Of a stretch of 64,000 nucleotides of DNA, positions 36,882 to 47,936 are shown piece by piece. This stretch comes from Lithobates sylvaticus (taxonomy: Eukaryota; Chordata; Amphibia; Anura; Ranidae): contig CM053026.1 of the NCBI GenBank assembly GCA_028564925.1, positions 127,745,150 to 127,809,149 of the forward strand, read 5' to 3'. Position 1 is the first letter of the stretch. The number at the start of each line of letters is the position of its first letter. The position numbers were made by a program, and so were the translations under genes. The notes under the pieces are model-generated. The model was not told the DNA's origin, did no database searches, and saw only the letters and a program-made list of their open reading frames with translations.

Positions 36882-37739
36882 TTGTCCTTCCAAAAGTTCA
36901 ATGTCACCATAGTGACACTGTACTACTCTGGAGGGCGTGATCAGTGATTTTTATTTTCTTTACACTTTGATTGTTGTTAAGGTAATGATCATGGATGAAA
37001 TTCATTCATAACAGCTTTTTTGACACTGTGACCAGGGCAATAACATAATCCTCTGGTGCACGCCCCTCAGCTGGATGACGTACATGTACTGTACGTGATC
37101 CAGTCTGCCTGTGTCGCCTTGCCGCAGTAAATGTACTGTGGCTAGGCGGCAACTAAGGATGAGCCCGGTGTTCGATTCGAACCCATGTTCGAATCGAGCA
37201 CCGGGTGTTCGCTCGCTCGGCGAGCCCAGAACTATTGGGGCCGCTCGCATCAAATTCGTGTGATGCGAGCGGCCCCGCAATGCATTGCGGCCCGCGCAGT
37301 GCAATGCTGGCTGATGATTGGCCAAGCATGCACTGTGACCCCGCATGCTTGGCCAATCACAGCGCCGGCAGCGAGGAGAGCCATAATTGGCTACAGGCAG
37401 GATGCCTGTAGCCAATTATAGCTCAGGGGCTTTAGTACACGCCCCACGGTATAAGAGGCCGCCGCGCCGGCGGCCTCGCATATTATGTTTCAGACAGTGT
37501 CAGCGTGTCAGTGTGCTGCTGACTGCTGACAACAATATGTGCTTTATTTCTGGGGATATGTGTGTGCATGCTGTTAGAACAGCATTGCAGTATCACATCT
37601 GGGGGGTGTCTATAGGTGGCCTGTGAAGGGGGGCAGGTTTCCTGTGCTTAGAACTTTCCCTGCAAAAAAGTGTCATTTTTGCAGGAAGAAAGCTATTTAA
37701 ATCACTCGCGGCTAATGAATTGATGGCTCCTGTAACACA

Positions 37740-38665
37740 GAGAGCTGTCATTCATTAATAAAAAAAAAAAAAAAAAAAGCGTAGGGGTCCCCCCAAATTC
37801 AATAACCAGGCCCTTCAGGTCTGGGATGGATATTAAGGGGGATCCCAGCCAAAAAAAAAAAAAAAATGGCGTAGGGTCCCCCTCAAAATCCATACCAGAC
37901 CCTTGAGGTCTGGTATGGATTTTAAGGGGAACCCTAGCCAAAAAAAATGGCGTGGGGTCCCCCTCAAAATCCATACCAGACCCTTATCCGAGCACGCAAC
38001 CTGGCAGGCCGCAGGAAAAGAGGGGGGGACGAGAGCGGCCCCCCCTCTCGCCGGAACCGTACCAGGCCACATGCCCTCAACATTGGGAGGATGCTTTGGG
38101 GGTCTAAGACCCCTAAAGCACCTTGTCCCCATGTTGATGAGGACAAGGGCCTCTTCCCCACAACCCTGGCCGGTGGTTGTGGGGGTCTGCGGGCGGGGGG
38201 CTTATCGGAATCTGGAAGCCCCCTTTAACAAGGGGACCCCCAGATCCCGGCCCCCCCCCCTGTGTGAAATGGTAAGGGGGTACAAAAGTACCCCTACCAT
38301 TTCACCAAAAAAGTGGCAAAAATGGTAAAAATGACAGGAGACAGTCTTTGACAATTCCTTTATTAAAATCTTCTTTCTTCTTTCTTCATCCTTCGGTTTC
38401 TTCATCTTCTCCTTCCTTCATCTTCTTCCATCTTCTTCTTCCATTTTCTTCTTCCTCCGATCCGCTTCTTCTTGCGCTGGTCTTCTCGTCCTTCTCGTCC
38501 GGCATCTTCTTCCGTCGGCGTCGGCGTCGGTGTCGGTGTCTCTGTCTCTTCTTGGGCCGCTCCGCGCAATGGGAGGCTCCCGCTGTGTGAGGCTCCGCTC
38601 CGTCTGACAGGTCTTTTATAATGGAGGGCACCTGGTGACCCCGCCCCCTCTGACGCACAGGGACG
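37740..38665 (-). repeat. left arm of giant palindrome
   Basis: Reading outward from the centre (minus strand): TATAAAAG at about 38610-38617, GC-rich leader, a small frame starting MPDEKDEKTSARRSG (ATG near 38506), GA-rich tract, TTTTAATAAAGG at about 38358-38369, then a poly-C-bearing non-coding part and T tracts. Near-identical to 38690-39600 inverted. Confidence 0.88.
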
Positions 38666-38689
38666 TCATGGGGAATTCCATGATGGCTT

Positions 38690-39600
38690 TCCCCATGACG
38701 TCAGAGGGGGGCGGGGTCACCAGGTGCCCTCCGTTTTAAAAGACCTGTCAGATTGAGCGGAGCCTCACACAGCGGGAGCCTCCCATTGCGCGGAGCGGCC
38801 CAAGAAGACACCGACGCCGACGCCGACGGAAGACGATGCCGGACGAGAAGGACGAGAAGACCAGCGCAAGAAGAAGCGGATCGGAGGAAGAAGAAAATGG
38901 AAGAAGAAGATGGAAGAAGATGAAGGAAGGAGAAGATGAAGAATCCGAAGGATGAAGAAAGAAGAAAGAAGATTTTAATAAAGGAATTGTCAAAGACTGT
39001 CTCCTGTCATTTTTACCATTTTTGCCACTTTTTTGGTGAAATGGTAGGGGTACTTTTGTACCCCCTTACCATTTCACACAGGGGGGGGGGGCGGGATCTG
39101 GGGGTCCCCTTGTTAAAGGGGGCTTCCAGATTCCGATAAGCCCCCCGCCCGCAGACCCCCACAACCACCGGCCAGGGTTGTGGGGAAGAGGCCCTTGTCC
39201 TCATCAACATGGGGACAAGGTGCTTTAGGGGTCTTAGACCCCCAAAGCATCCTCCCAATGTTGAGGGCATGTGGCCTGGTACGGTTCAGGCGAGAGGGGG
39301 GCCGCTCTCGTCCCCCCCTCTTTTCCTGCGGCCTGCCAGGTTGCGTGCTCGGATAAGGGTCTGGTATGGATTTTGAGGGGGACCCCACGCCATTTTTTTT
39401 GGCTAGGGTTCCCCTTAAAATCCATACCAGACCTCAAGGGTCTGGTATGGATTTTGAGGGGGACCCTACGCCATTTTTTTTTTTTTTTTTGGCTGGGATC
39501 CCCCTTAATATCCATCCCAGACCTGAAGGGCCTGGTTATTGAATTTGGGGGGACCCCTACGCTTTTTTTTTTTCATTTTTTTTATTTTTTATCAATGACT
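38690..39600 (+). repeat. right arm of giant palindrome
   Basis: Mirror of the left arm. It has TTTTAAAAG at about 38735 (degenerate TATA), the same MPDEKDEKTSARRSG frame starting near 38836 and ending near 38955, and TTTTAATAAAGG at about 38973-38984. The arms differ by scattered substitutions and small length changes in CGCCGACG repeats. Confidence 0.88.
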
Positions 39601-40105
39601 TTTTTTTATGAATGAGTTTCAATGAATCACTGTTCTCTGTGTTACGGGAGCCGTGAATTAACATTAGCCGCGAGTGATTTTAAATAGCTTTTTTACTTTC
39701 AAAAATGACACTTTGCGCAGAGACAGTTCTAAACACGGGAAACATGCGCCCCTTTACAGGCATACTATAGACACCCCCCAGGTACGAAATTTAAAGGAAT
39801 ATTACACTTTTATTGTTTCAATTTAAGCATTATTAAAATCACTGCTCCTGAAAAAAACGGCCGTTTTTAAAAAAAAATTTTGCATTGATACATGTCCCCT
39901 GGGGCAGGACCCAGGTCCCCAAACACTTTTTATGACATTAACATGCATATTAGCCTTTAAAATGAGCACTTTTAATTTCGAACGTTCGCATCCATTATAA
40001 CTAATAGGGTTCTAAAGCTCGCACGGACTTTAGGTCCGTTCGCGGGTTCTGGTGCAAGCCGAACGGGGGGGGTGTTCGGCTCATCCCTAGCGGCAACCAG
40101 TTGAA

Positions 40106-40890
40106 TTATATCTAATCAAAACAACAAACAAAAACAAAAATAATTATATTGCAGCTTACCAGTTCTTAGGTGAGGTGACTGCATTAGTTTTCTCTTTTCA
40201 GTTTTATTTGCATTTTACAATGAAATAGTTGAAATACTGTTTGTGTCGTTGTTATTCCAAATTGAGGCATTAGAATAAATCAGTGTTTGCAGGTTGAACA
40301 GGGAAAAACATTCATAACAACTCTAAACAGAGTTAAAATTTCTAGGTATGATATCAAGATGAACAAGTCACCTTCAGTAAACTGTTCTGAGTAGAAAAGA
40401 TGCAGATTTGTATTCAGTATTGAAGTTTTATTTGACGAATAAAAACAATTAGAGAAGAAAAAAGGGGGGGGGGTTCCCAGAGCATTTCTGTAAGTGCAAA
40501 TTTTTAGCTTTAATAAACCTATATGGTACGTTCTACACTATGGTGAGTCTCTTTACATTTTTGGGTAACGCTTGACCTATTCCCCTGGCAGGTTGATGTT
40601 CGAGTCTCCCTGGTCGTCTGGTGCTTAGTTCAAGATCCTTCCCAATCAGTATCCGTGGATATTCAACACTCTTCCGGACAGAGGTGCTGGCTGGGTATTT
40701 AGCCTCATGCTCATAAGAGCTTGCCTTTTGGTAAGCACACACTCTATGTGGTGTAGGTGCACTGTCTCTGAGAGGTGTTCATCACAAGAATATGTATGTA
40801 TATGTGTGTATCCCCCCTTTTTTAGCAGCTGCTTTCTTTTTGTTGCTTTTTCTTTTCTTCTTTTTTTTTTTGGTACTTAGCTTCTACTTT
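40106..40890. other. no gene recognised
   Basis: Featureless apart from a G-run at 40466 and T-rich tracts. No domain-bearing frame. Confidence 0.5.
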
Positions 40891-40895
40891 TATGA

Positions 40896-41327
40896 TTACA
40901 GTATGAGTTAAGCCCAAAGAGCTGCATGACATATCCTGGGCTTATCTCTATTATTTATATCTGACAGGTCTTTTGCGCTGGTGGGAGTTACACTCTAGAC
41001 ACTTAGGACTGTAACAGAGTAGAAAGAAACACAGAGCAAATATGCCCACCCCTCCCCTCTGCTGCCCATTTAGAGAAGCCTTTGTATTTTGTGAATGTGT
41101 TCACATAATACAAGGGCTTATGTGAATGGGCTGGAGGAGGGGATGGGCAGGCATAGCAGCTTAAATGACTCTCCTGTACAAGATAAATAACTCAGAAAGA
41201 TCAGCATTGCTTTCCCGGAACTACAGCGATTACTGTCTTCTGGGAGCAGTATAAAACTGTCAGATATAAATTATAAAGCTATGCCCATGAAATGTCATGC
41301 ACCTTGCTGGACCAACTCATAGTGTGG
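40896..41327. mobile_element. foldback MITE with about 70-bp arms
   Basis: GTATGAGTTAAGCCC..GCTGCATGACAT..TTATATCTGACAG on the left (to 40967) is mirrored at 41257-41327 (CTGTCAGATATAAATT..ATGTCATGCACC..AACTCATAG). An inner hairpin pairs CTTTGTATTTTGTGAA with TTCACATAATACAAGG. The family is unknown. Confidence 0.75.
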
Positions 41328-41539
41328 CTTCACATTTTTCAAAGGAGCTGAATTCCTGGAATTAAGCTTTAATACTGAGGCCTATAACCCTCTGTATAAA
41401 TAAATGAATCCCTTTCTAATATGTATTCAGTTTTAGGCAGAGCAACCAGATGTGGAACATTGTGCCTTCTTGTCCACAGTCTTGGAAGCATAGTGGGAAC
41501 ATGCCTGGAAACATGATAGAAATATCTTTGTACTGAGGA

Positions 41540-42477
41540 CATGCTAGCATCAATTGTGGCCCAGTGCAACCTGTTATGCCCGTCCCTACGAGTGGAGAGC
41601 ACTAAAAGCGGAGGAGTTAAAACAAATTTGGGCCTCACATTCTGTATGGGACTAACCAAAAAAAATGTATTACGTTCATATTGGTCAATCCCCCCCATCC
41701 ACCACATGCCTATCTTTTCCTCAGTAATGCCCAGAACCAGATATCTCATGATTATGAGATTCCTGACCCAAAATTTTACAAGCTTTATAAAATTCAGCCA
41801 CTACTAAATTATTTTTCTGAAATCTTCCCCCAGTTATTTACCCCAGACCAACACATATGTGTGGATAAGTCCCTTGTCAAATTTTCTGGCAGGCTGGACA
41901 TAAAACAATTTATTCCCACCAAAAGGGCCCGCTATGGGGTGAAGCTTTATAAATTGTGCTTTATAAATTGTGCAACCAAGCCACAGAAGGGATGTCTGCT
42001 TTCATTGATCCACAACAATACATTCGTTGAGAACACCAGGAGGAATGGCCCATTGCAAAAACCAACATGTATCCACGAATACAATATGTTCATGGGGGGT
42101 GTCGACGACCAAATTCTCGAACCTTACCTTGCCACAAGATGAATATACCAGTGGTATAAAAAAGTTTCAATTTAATTTGTTTAATTTGGCCATATACAAC
42201 AGCTACGTTATCTATCACAAATCCACTGAAAGACCCAAATCCTTCCTTGGCTACCAGGAGGAAATCACCACTGCCCTTGTATTCCCGAACGGCCCACCAG
42301 AAACCATTCGATCCGATGTGATTAGCAGACTCTGCGAACGCCACTTTCCCCAAAAAATCCCCCCCAGACCAACAGGCCAAAAATATCAGAAAAAATGCCG
42401 GGTGTGCACCAGAGGAGGAGTTAGAAGAGACACCACTTTTATTGTCCCCAATATCCTTCCCAACCAGGCCTCTGCAT
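41540..42477 (+). pseudogene. piggyBac-family transposase remnant
   Basis: Segments in shifting frames give the piggyBac core. FCMGLTKKNVLRSYWS lies near 41640-41690, and TPDQHICVDKSLVKFSGR (catalytic Asp region) with FIPTKRARYGVKLYKLC near 41840-41960. YNMFMGGVDDQ, where the third catalytic Asp is expected, lies at about 42080-42106. The C-terminal Cys-rich domain (KKCRVCTRGGVRRDT) is at about 42390-42440 and the stop is at 42477. At least two frameshifts separate these pieces and the N-terminal half is missing or unrecognisable, so no functional protein is expected. The family call rests on the DDD landmarks and the C-terminal cysteine motif. Confidence 0.88.
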
Positions 42478-42594
42478 AGTTGACTGTTTCCGCCGATACA
42501 ATACTTCACAAAATAATTAGTGAAGTATGGTAAACATAACCCTCACTTCTTGCCATTTACCTTCACACCCCTTATGCCTCTACTTGCTCTTTAA

Positions 42595-42905
42595 CTGACC
42601 CTGGCTTGTTATTCGACCACGCTTCTGCCTACTGATTCTGTTCATACTTCTGCCTGATCTGAAACTGACCCTGGCTTGTTATTCGACCACGCTTCTGCCT
42701 AATGATTCTGTTCATACCTCTGCTTAATCTGGAACTGACCCTGGCTTGTTATTCGACCACGCTTTTGCCTAATGATTCTGTCCATACCTCGGCTTAATCT
42801 GGAACTGACCCTGGCTTGTTATTCGACCACGCTTCTACCTACCGATTCCGTAAATACCTCTGTCTGATCTGGAACTGACCCTGGACTGTTTGACCATGCT
42901 TTTTG
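42595..42905. repeat. tandem repeat, 70-bp unit, about 4.5 copies
   Basis: GGCTTGTTATTCGACCACGC recurs at 42603, 42673, 42743 and 42813, with a degenerate fifth unit. It lies in the piggyBac 3' region. Confidence 0.92.
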
Positions 42906-43679
42906 CCTGCCTCTTGGACTGATCTTGTACCCTGCCACTGAACTAGTGGGATTCATAACACAGGGGTCTCACATGTGTGAGGGGCTCCAGAATTGTTTTT
43001 TTGGATGAAGAAAACATTTTTTTTTGTTTTCTCATTCCTATATTATCTGGAGACTCGGAGGCTTCAAAGAGATTTGGGTGGAAGAAGCCTCTACCCCTGT
43101 TCCCATTCTGTCCTGAACTAGGCCCTACTTCTGCCTGTAGGACCTATGCCATCATGCCTCTGCCTGTCGCATGAACTGACCACACCTCATGGACCATGTT
43201 CCTGCCTACTACCAGGACCAATATTCTGACACTGCTGACAATCTCTGCCTGCACTGACCCTGGACTGTATATGGACAGTATCCCTGTCTGCTGCCTGAAT
43301 GAATGACTTGTATAGTGCTGAAAATGTGAACTGAATCGCCTCAAGGCGCTTGGTCCATCCTGTGTTGTCCTGCTTCTTAGAAGAGGTGGGTCTTGAGTTT
43401 TTTTCTGAAGGCCAGATGGTTTTCTTCCATGCGGATGTTCGTGGGTAGAGCGTTCCATAGCTGTTGTCTTTGGACTGCGAATCTTCATTCTCCCTTTGAT
43501 TTGTAATGGGACTTGGGGATAAGGAGGCGATTTTGGTTAGTTGCCTGTACTGAATATGGACAGTATTCCTGCCTGTTGCCTGTTTTTCTGACCAAGTCCC
43601 TGTCTACTGCCTGGACCAGTGCTATCCTCATGTGGACAACTCCGCTATTAAAACCACAGGTAATCTTTTGTTTACCCTT

Positions 43680-44880
43680 TGGTCAACAGAATGTATTTTG
43701 GGGTGTAATTCTTGGTACGTGCATGCTATGTGTCCCTAGAACACCTGACGGTGTTCCTTGTATGTGGCCAGGCTGTGTAAAAGTCTCACACGTGTGGTAT
43801 CGCCATACTCAGGAGGAGTAGCAGAATGTATTTTGGGGTCTCATTTTGCTATGTACATGCTATGTGTTGGAAATAACTTATAAATGGACAACTTTGTGTA
43901 AAAAAAAAAGGGTTTTTCATTTTTTTTCCACATTATGCCTCATAGATTATACATTGGGGTGTTAGCTTTCCAAAATGGGGTCATTTTGTGGGCGTTTCCA
44001 TTGTCCTGGTGCTCCAGGACCTTCAAAGGTGTAATAGGTGGTTGAGAAATGAAATGTGTAATTTATGCTCCTAGAATGCCTGAAGGTGCTATTTCAATGT
44101 TGGGCCTCTGTATGTGGCCAGGCTGTGTAAAAGTCTCTCACACATGTGGTATCGCCATACTCAGGAGGAGTAGCAGAATGTATTTTAGGGTGTCATTTTT
44201 GCTATGTACATGCTATGTGTTGGAAATATCTTTATAATGGACAACTTTGTGTAAAAAAAAATGCGTTTTCATTTTTTTCACACATTTTCCAAAAACGTCT
44301 GGAAAAAATATAAACCGTTCAAAAGACTCATTATGCCCCATAGATTATACGTTGAGGTGTTAGCTTTCCAAAATGGGGTCATTTTGTGGGCGTTTCCATT
44401 GTCCTGGTGCTCCAGGGCCTTCAAAAGTGTAATAGGTAGTCAACAAGTTAGATGTGTCATTTATGCTCCTAGAACACCTGATGGTGCTCCCTGCATGTTG
44501 GGCCTCTCTATGTGGCTAGGCTGTGGAAAAGTCCCACACATGTGGTATCACCATACTTAGGAGGAGTAGCAGAATGTATTTTGGGGTGTCATTTGTGGTA
44601 TACACATGCCATGTGAGAGAAATAACCTATTACAATGACAATTTTGTGGGGAAAAAAAAAAATCGTAATTTTGCAAAGAATTGTGGGAAAAAATTACAAC
44701 ATCAAAAACCTCACCATGCATCTTACTAAATACCTTGGGATGTCTACTTTCAAAAAAGGGGTCATTCGGGGGGTATTTGTACTTTCCTGGCTTGTTCGGG
44801 TCGCAAGAAATGAGATAGGCCATCAGTACATCAGATGTGATCAATTTTTTTATGATTTGCACCACAGCTTGTAGACTCTA
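43680..44880. repeat. long tandem repeat, about 350-400 bp units
   Basis: AGCAGAATGTATTTTGGGG recurs at about 43687, 43820, 44173 and 44569, each preceded by ACA.GTGGTATC.CCATACT and followed by a GTACATGCTATGTG block. Unit lengths differ by deletions. It lies in the 3' part of the piggyBac element. Confidence 0.8.
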
Positions 44881-45960
44881 ACTTTCACACAGACTAAATA
44901 ATATACACTAATTTGGGTTATTTTTACCAAAGATATGTAGCAGTATAAATTGTGGCCAAAGTTTATGAAGAAAAATTTATAATTTGCATAATTTTATCAC
45001 AGAAACTTCGAAAAATTATTTTTTTTTTCAAAATTTTCGGTCTTTTTAAATTTATAGCGCAAAAAATAAAAAACCCAGAGGTGATCAAATACCAGCAAAA
45101 GAAAGCTCTGTGTGTATGAAAAAAAGGACAAAAAATTGATTTAGGTACAGTATTACATGACTAAGTAATTGTCATTCAAATTGTGAGAGCACTGAAAGCT
45201 AAAAATTGGTCTGGTCAGGAGGGGGGTTTAAGTGCCAAGTAGGCAAGTGGTTAATGTATTGATGACACTGCAATGTAAAAGTGGACTAACCCTTTAAAGG
45301 TAAAAGTATTGTTTTTTTTTTATATATTATGCTGTTGCTGAATATTGTTACCTGCCAGGAATATATTCATGCAGATTAAAAAAAAAAAAACTGAAAGATC
45401 CACTTTAAAATTTACAATTCCGGATATGACTGGAATATCTGTAGGGTTACATAAACCTCAACAGACATCCTAGGCAGACCAACCTAAAGGGATATACAGT
45501 GCATCCAGAAAGTATTCACAGCGCTTCACTTTTTCCACATTTTGTTATGTTACAGCCTTATTCCAAAATGGATTAAATTCATTATTTTCGTCAAACTTCT
45601 ACAAACAATACCCCCATAATGACAATGTGAAAGAAGTTTGTTTGAAATCTTTGCAAATTTATTAAAAATAAAAAACCAAAAAATCCCATGTACAGAAGTA
45701 TTCACATCCTTTGCCATGACACTGAAATTTGAGCTCAGGTGCATCCTGTTTCCAGTGATCATCCTTGAGATGTTTCTACAACTTGATTGGAGTCCACCTG
45801 TGGTAAATTCAGTTGATTGGACATGATTTGGAAAGGCACACACCTGTCTATATAAGGGCCCACAGTTACCAGTGCATGTCAGAGCACAAACCAAGCCATG
45901 AAGTCCAAGGAATTGTCTGCAGACCTCCGAGACCTGTAGGATTGTACCGAGGCACAGATC

Positions 45961-46772
45961 TAGACATGTGCAATTTGTTTTTCGCTGAAATTCTACAAAT
46001 TTGTTCATTCGGACATATTCAAATTAACCAGTTTAACAAATTTTTGGAAATTTGAAAATCCAAAAATAAGACTGAAAATACGAAAATTTGAAAACCCGAA
46101 AATTTGCAAATCCAAAATAACGAACTAACTAATAATAATAACTATTACTAACTATTAAATTATAGGTATTGGAATTTCCTTTCAAATTTGGCTGTTAGTG
46201 AACATAAGGAATACGAATTTATCCAAAGTTATGAATTATCCAAAATAATGAATGCTGCCTCTAAACTAATGGAATGTAACAAATTATTAATAATTACATA
46301 TAAATAATTATTATTATTATTATTTATTAATATTAATTTGTTAAGTTCCATTAGCTTAGATGCAGCATTTGTTTTTTTGTATAATTCGTAACTTTGGATA
46401 AATTCGTACTCGTTACGTTCACTAACAGCCAAATTTGAAAGGAAATTCCAAAACTTATAATTTAATAGTTAGTTATTATTAGTTAGTTATTATTATGGAT
46501 TTTCGAATTTTCGGACTTTCGAATTGTCGGATTTTCGAATTTCGAATTTTTGTTCTTTCATTCTTACTTTCGGATTTTCTAATTTCCTAATTTCTGAATT
46601 TCTGAATTCTCTAAATGTCTGATTTTCTCATTTTCTAATTTTCGTTCTTTCAAATTTTTGGATTTTCATTCTTATTTTTGAATTTTCAAATTTCTGAATT
46701 TTCAAATTTTCGAATTTCGATCATAATGAATGACCTGAAAAACTAGCAAATTTTCGGCATTGCACATGTCTA
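45961..46772. mobile_element. hAT-type foldback, 812 bp
   Basis: TAGACATGTGCAATTTG on the left and GGCATTGCACATGTCTA on the right. CACAGATC (45953-45960) and CACATATC (46773-46780) form an 8-bp TSD with one mismatch. The arms carry GGAATTTCCTTTCAAATTTG and fold near 46300. It is a sister of 16697-17988 without the 182-bp guest. Confidence 0.88.
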
Positions 46773-47508
46773 CACATATCAACGTTGAAGGTCCCAATGA
46801 GCACAGTGGCCTCTCTATCCGTAAATAGAAGAAGTTTGGAACCACCAGGACTCTTCCTAGAGCGGGCCACCCGGCCAAACTGAGCGATTGGGGGAGAAGG
46901 GCCTTAGTCAGGGAGGTGACCAAGAACCCGATGGTCATTCTGACAGAGTTCCAGAGTTTCTCTGTGGAGAGAGGAGAACCTTCAAGAAGAATAACCATCT
47001 TTGTAGCACACCACCAATCAGGCCTGTATGGTCGAGTGGCCAGAGGGAAGCCACTCCTCAGTAAAAGGCACATGACAGCCTGCCTGGAGTTTGCCAAAAG
47101 GCACCTGAAGGACTCTCAGGTCATGAGAAATAAAAGTCTGTGGTCTGATGAAAGTCTGTGGTCTGATGAAACAAAGATTAAACTCTTTGGCCTGGATTGC
47201 AAGTGTCATATCTGGTGTAAACCAGGCACCGCTCATCACCTGGCCAATACCATACTACAGTGAAGCATTGTGATGGCAGCATCATACTGTGGGGATGTTT
47301 TTCAGCGGCAGGAACTGGGAGACTAGTCAGGATGGAGGGAAAGATGAATGCAGCAATGTATAAAGACATCCTTGATGAACCTCAGACTGGGGCGAAGGTT
47401 CATCTTTCAACAAGACAATGACCCTAAGCACAGCCATGATAACAAAGGAGTGGCTACAGGACAACTCTGTTAATGTCCTTGAGTGGCCCAGCCAGAGCGC
47501 AGACTTAA

Positions 47509-47936
47509 AGGGGTTGTAAACCCTCGTGAAAAAACACCTGGCAGTCACCGACCCCCCAGCCCCCCCGTTTAACTTACCTTAGCCCCTTCATCTCTTCAGG
47601 GTCCCGGCTCTTGATTGGATAGATTGATAGCAGCGCAGCCATTGGCTCCCGCTGCTGTCAATCAAATCCAATGACGTGGGCGCCAGGGGGCGGGGCAGAA
47701 TCCGGCATTCGTATCTGTGGAGGCAAATGCTGGACTCGGGAGCTCGCCCGCAAGGTAACCCCCTCAGGAGAGCGCTTCTCCTAGGGGGTTATCTGATGCA
47801 GGGAGGAGCCACGAGAGCCACCGGGGGACCCCAGAAGAGGATGTTCGGGGCCACACTGTGCAAAACAAGCTGCATAGTGGAGGTAAGTATGACATGTTTG
47901 TTATTTTTTTTTTTTAAACTAACCTTTACAATCACT
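47509..47936. mobile_element. TTAA-flanked MITE, 428 bp
   Basis: TTAA lies at 47505-47508 and 47937-47940. The ends are AGGGGTTGTAAACC and CTTTACAATCACT. The GC-rich middle has a hairpin AACCCCCT..AGGGGGTT (47757-47790), then a GAGGTAAGT word and a T-tract. Confidence 0.83.

Larger units (their letters stand above)
37154..40089. mobile_element. hAT-type foldback with 1.9-kb palindrome
   Basis: The ends TAAGGATGAGCC and GGCTCATCCCTA are inverses. The perfect 8-bp duplication GCGGCAAC lies at 37146-37153 and 40090-40097. From about 37740 to 39600 the element is a near-perfect palindrome centred near 38668. Outside it are a hairpin AATTGGCTACAGGCA/TGCCTGTAGCCAATT (37385-37419) and GCCGCCGCGCCGGCGGC (37459-37475). 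No transposase is present. Confidence 0.92.
34458..40100 (+). mobile_element. piggyBac-type MITE split by two insertions
   Basis: The left part 34458-34725 (CCACTTGACCTCGGAAGG, then CACAAATAGAGCTTTC) and the parts 36882-37153 and 40098-40100 fit the 38-1013 template in order. A copia element (34726-36881) and a hAT foldback (37154-40089) interrupt it. TTGAA flanks both outer ends (34453-34457 and 40101-40105) in place of canonical TTAA. Confidence 0.65.
41330..45250 (+). mobile_element. piggyBac transposon, decayed
   Basis: A transposase remnant lies at 41540-42477. A long 3' part holds two tandem arrays, and the right terminus ending GGCAAGTGG runs directly into TTAA at 45251-45254. The terminal 240 bp match the inverse of the MITEs at 29568 and 12851. 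The left end was not found. Confidence 0.8.

Noticed and set aside
37903-39615. Six frames of 80-140 codons in the palindrome
   Set aside because: Mirror-image frames in both arms, with no start context or domain; only the small MPDEK frame with TATA and AATAAA was kept as a hypothesis.
40590-40620. GTTCGAGTCTCC resembling a tRNA B box
   Set aside because: No A box at the right distance and no cloverleaf or SINE tail nearby.
41369-41749. 126-codon minus frame
   Set aside because: It is antisense to the piggyBac transposase remnant.
42090-42509. 139-codon minus frame
   Set aside because: Antisense shadow of the piggyBac C-terminal region.
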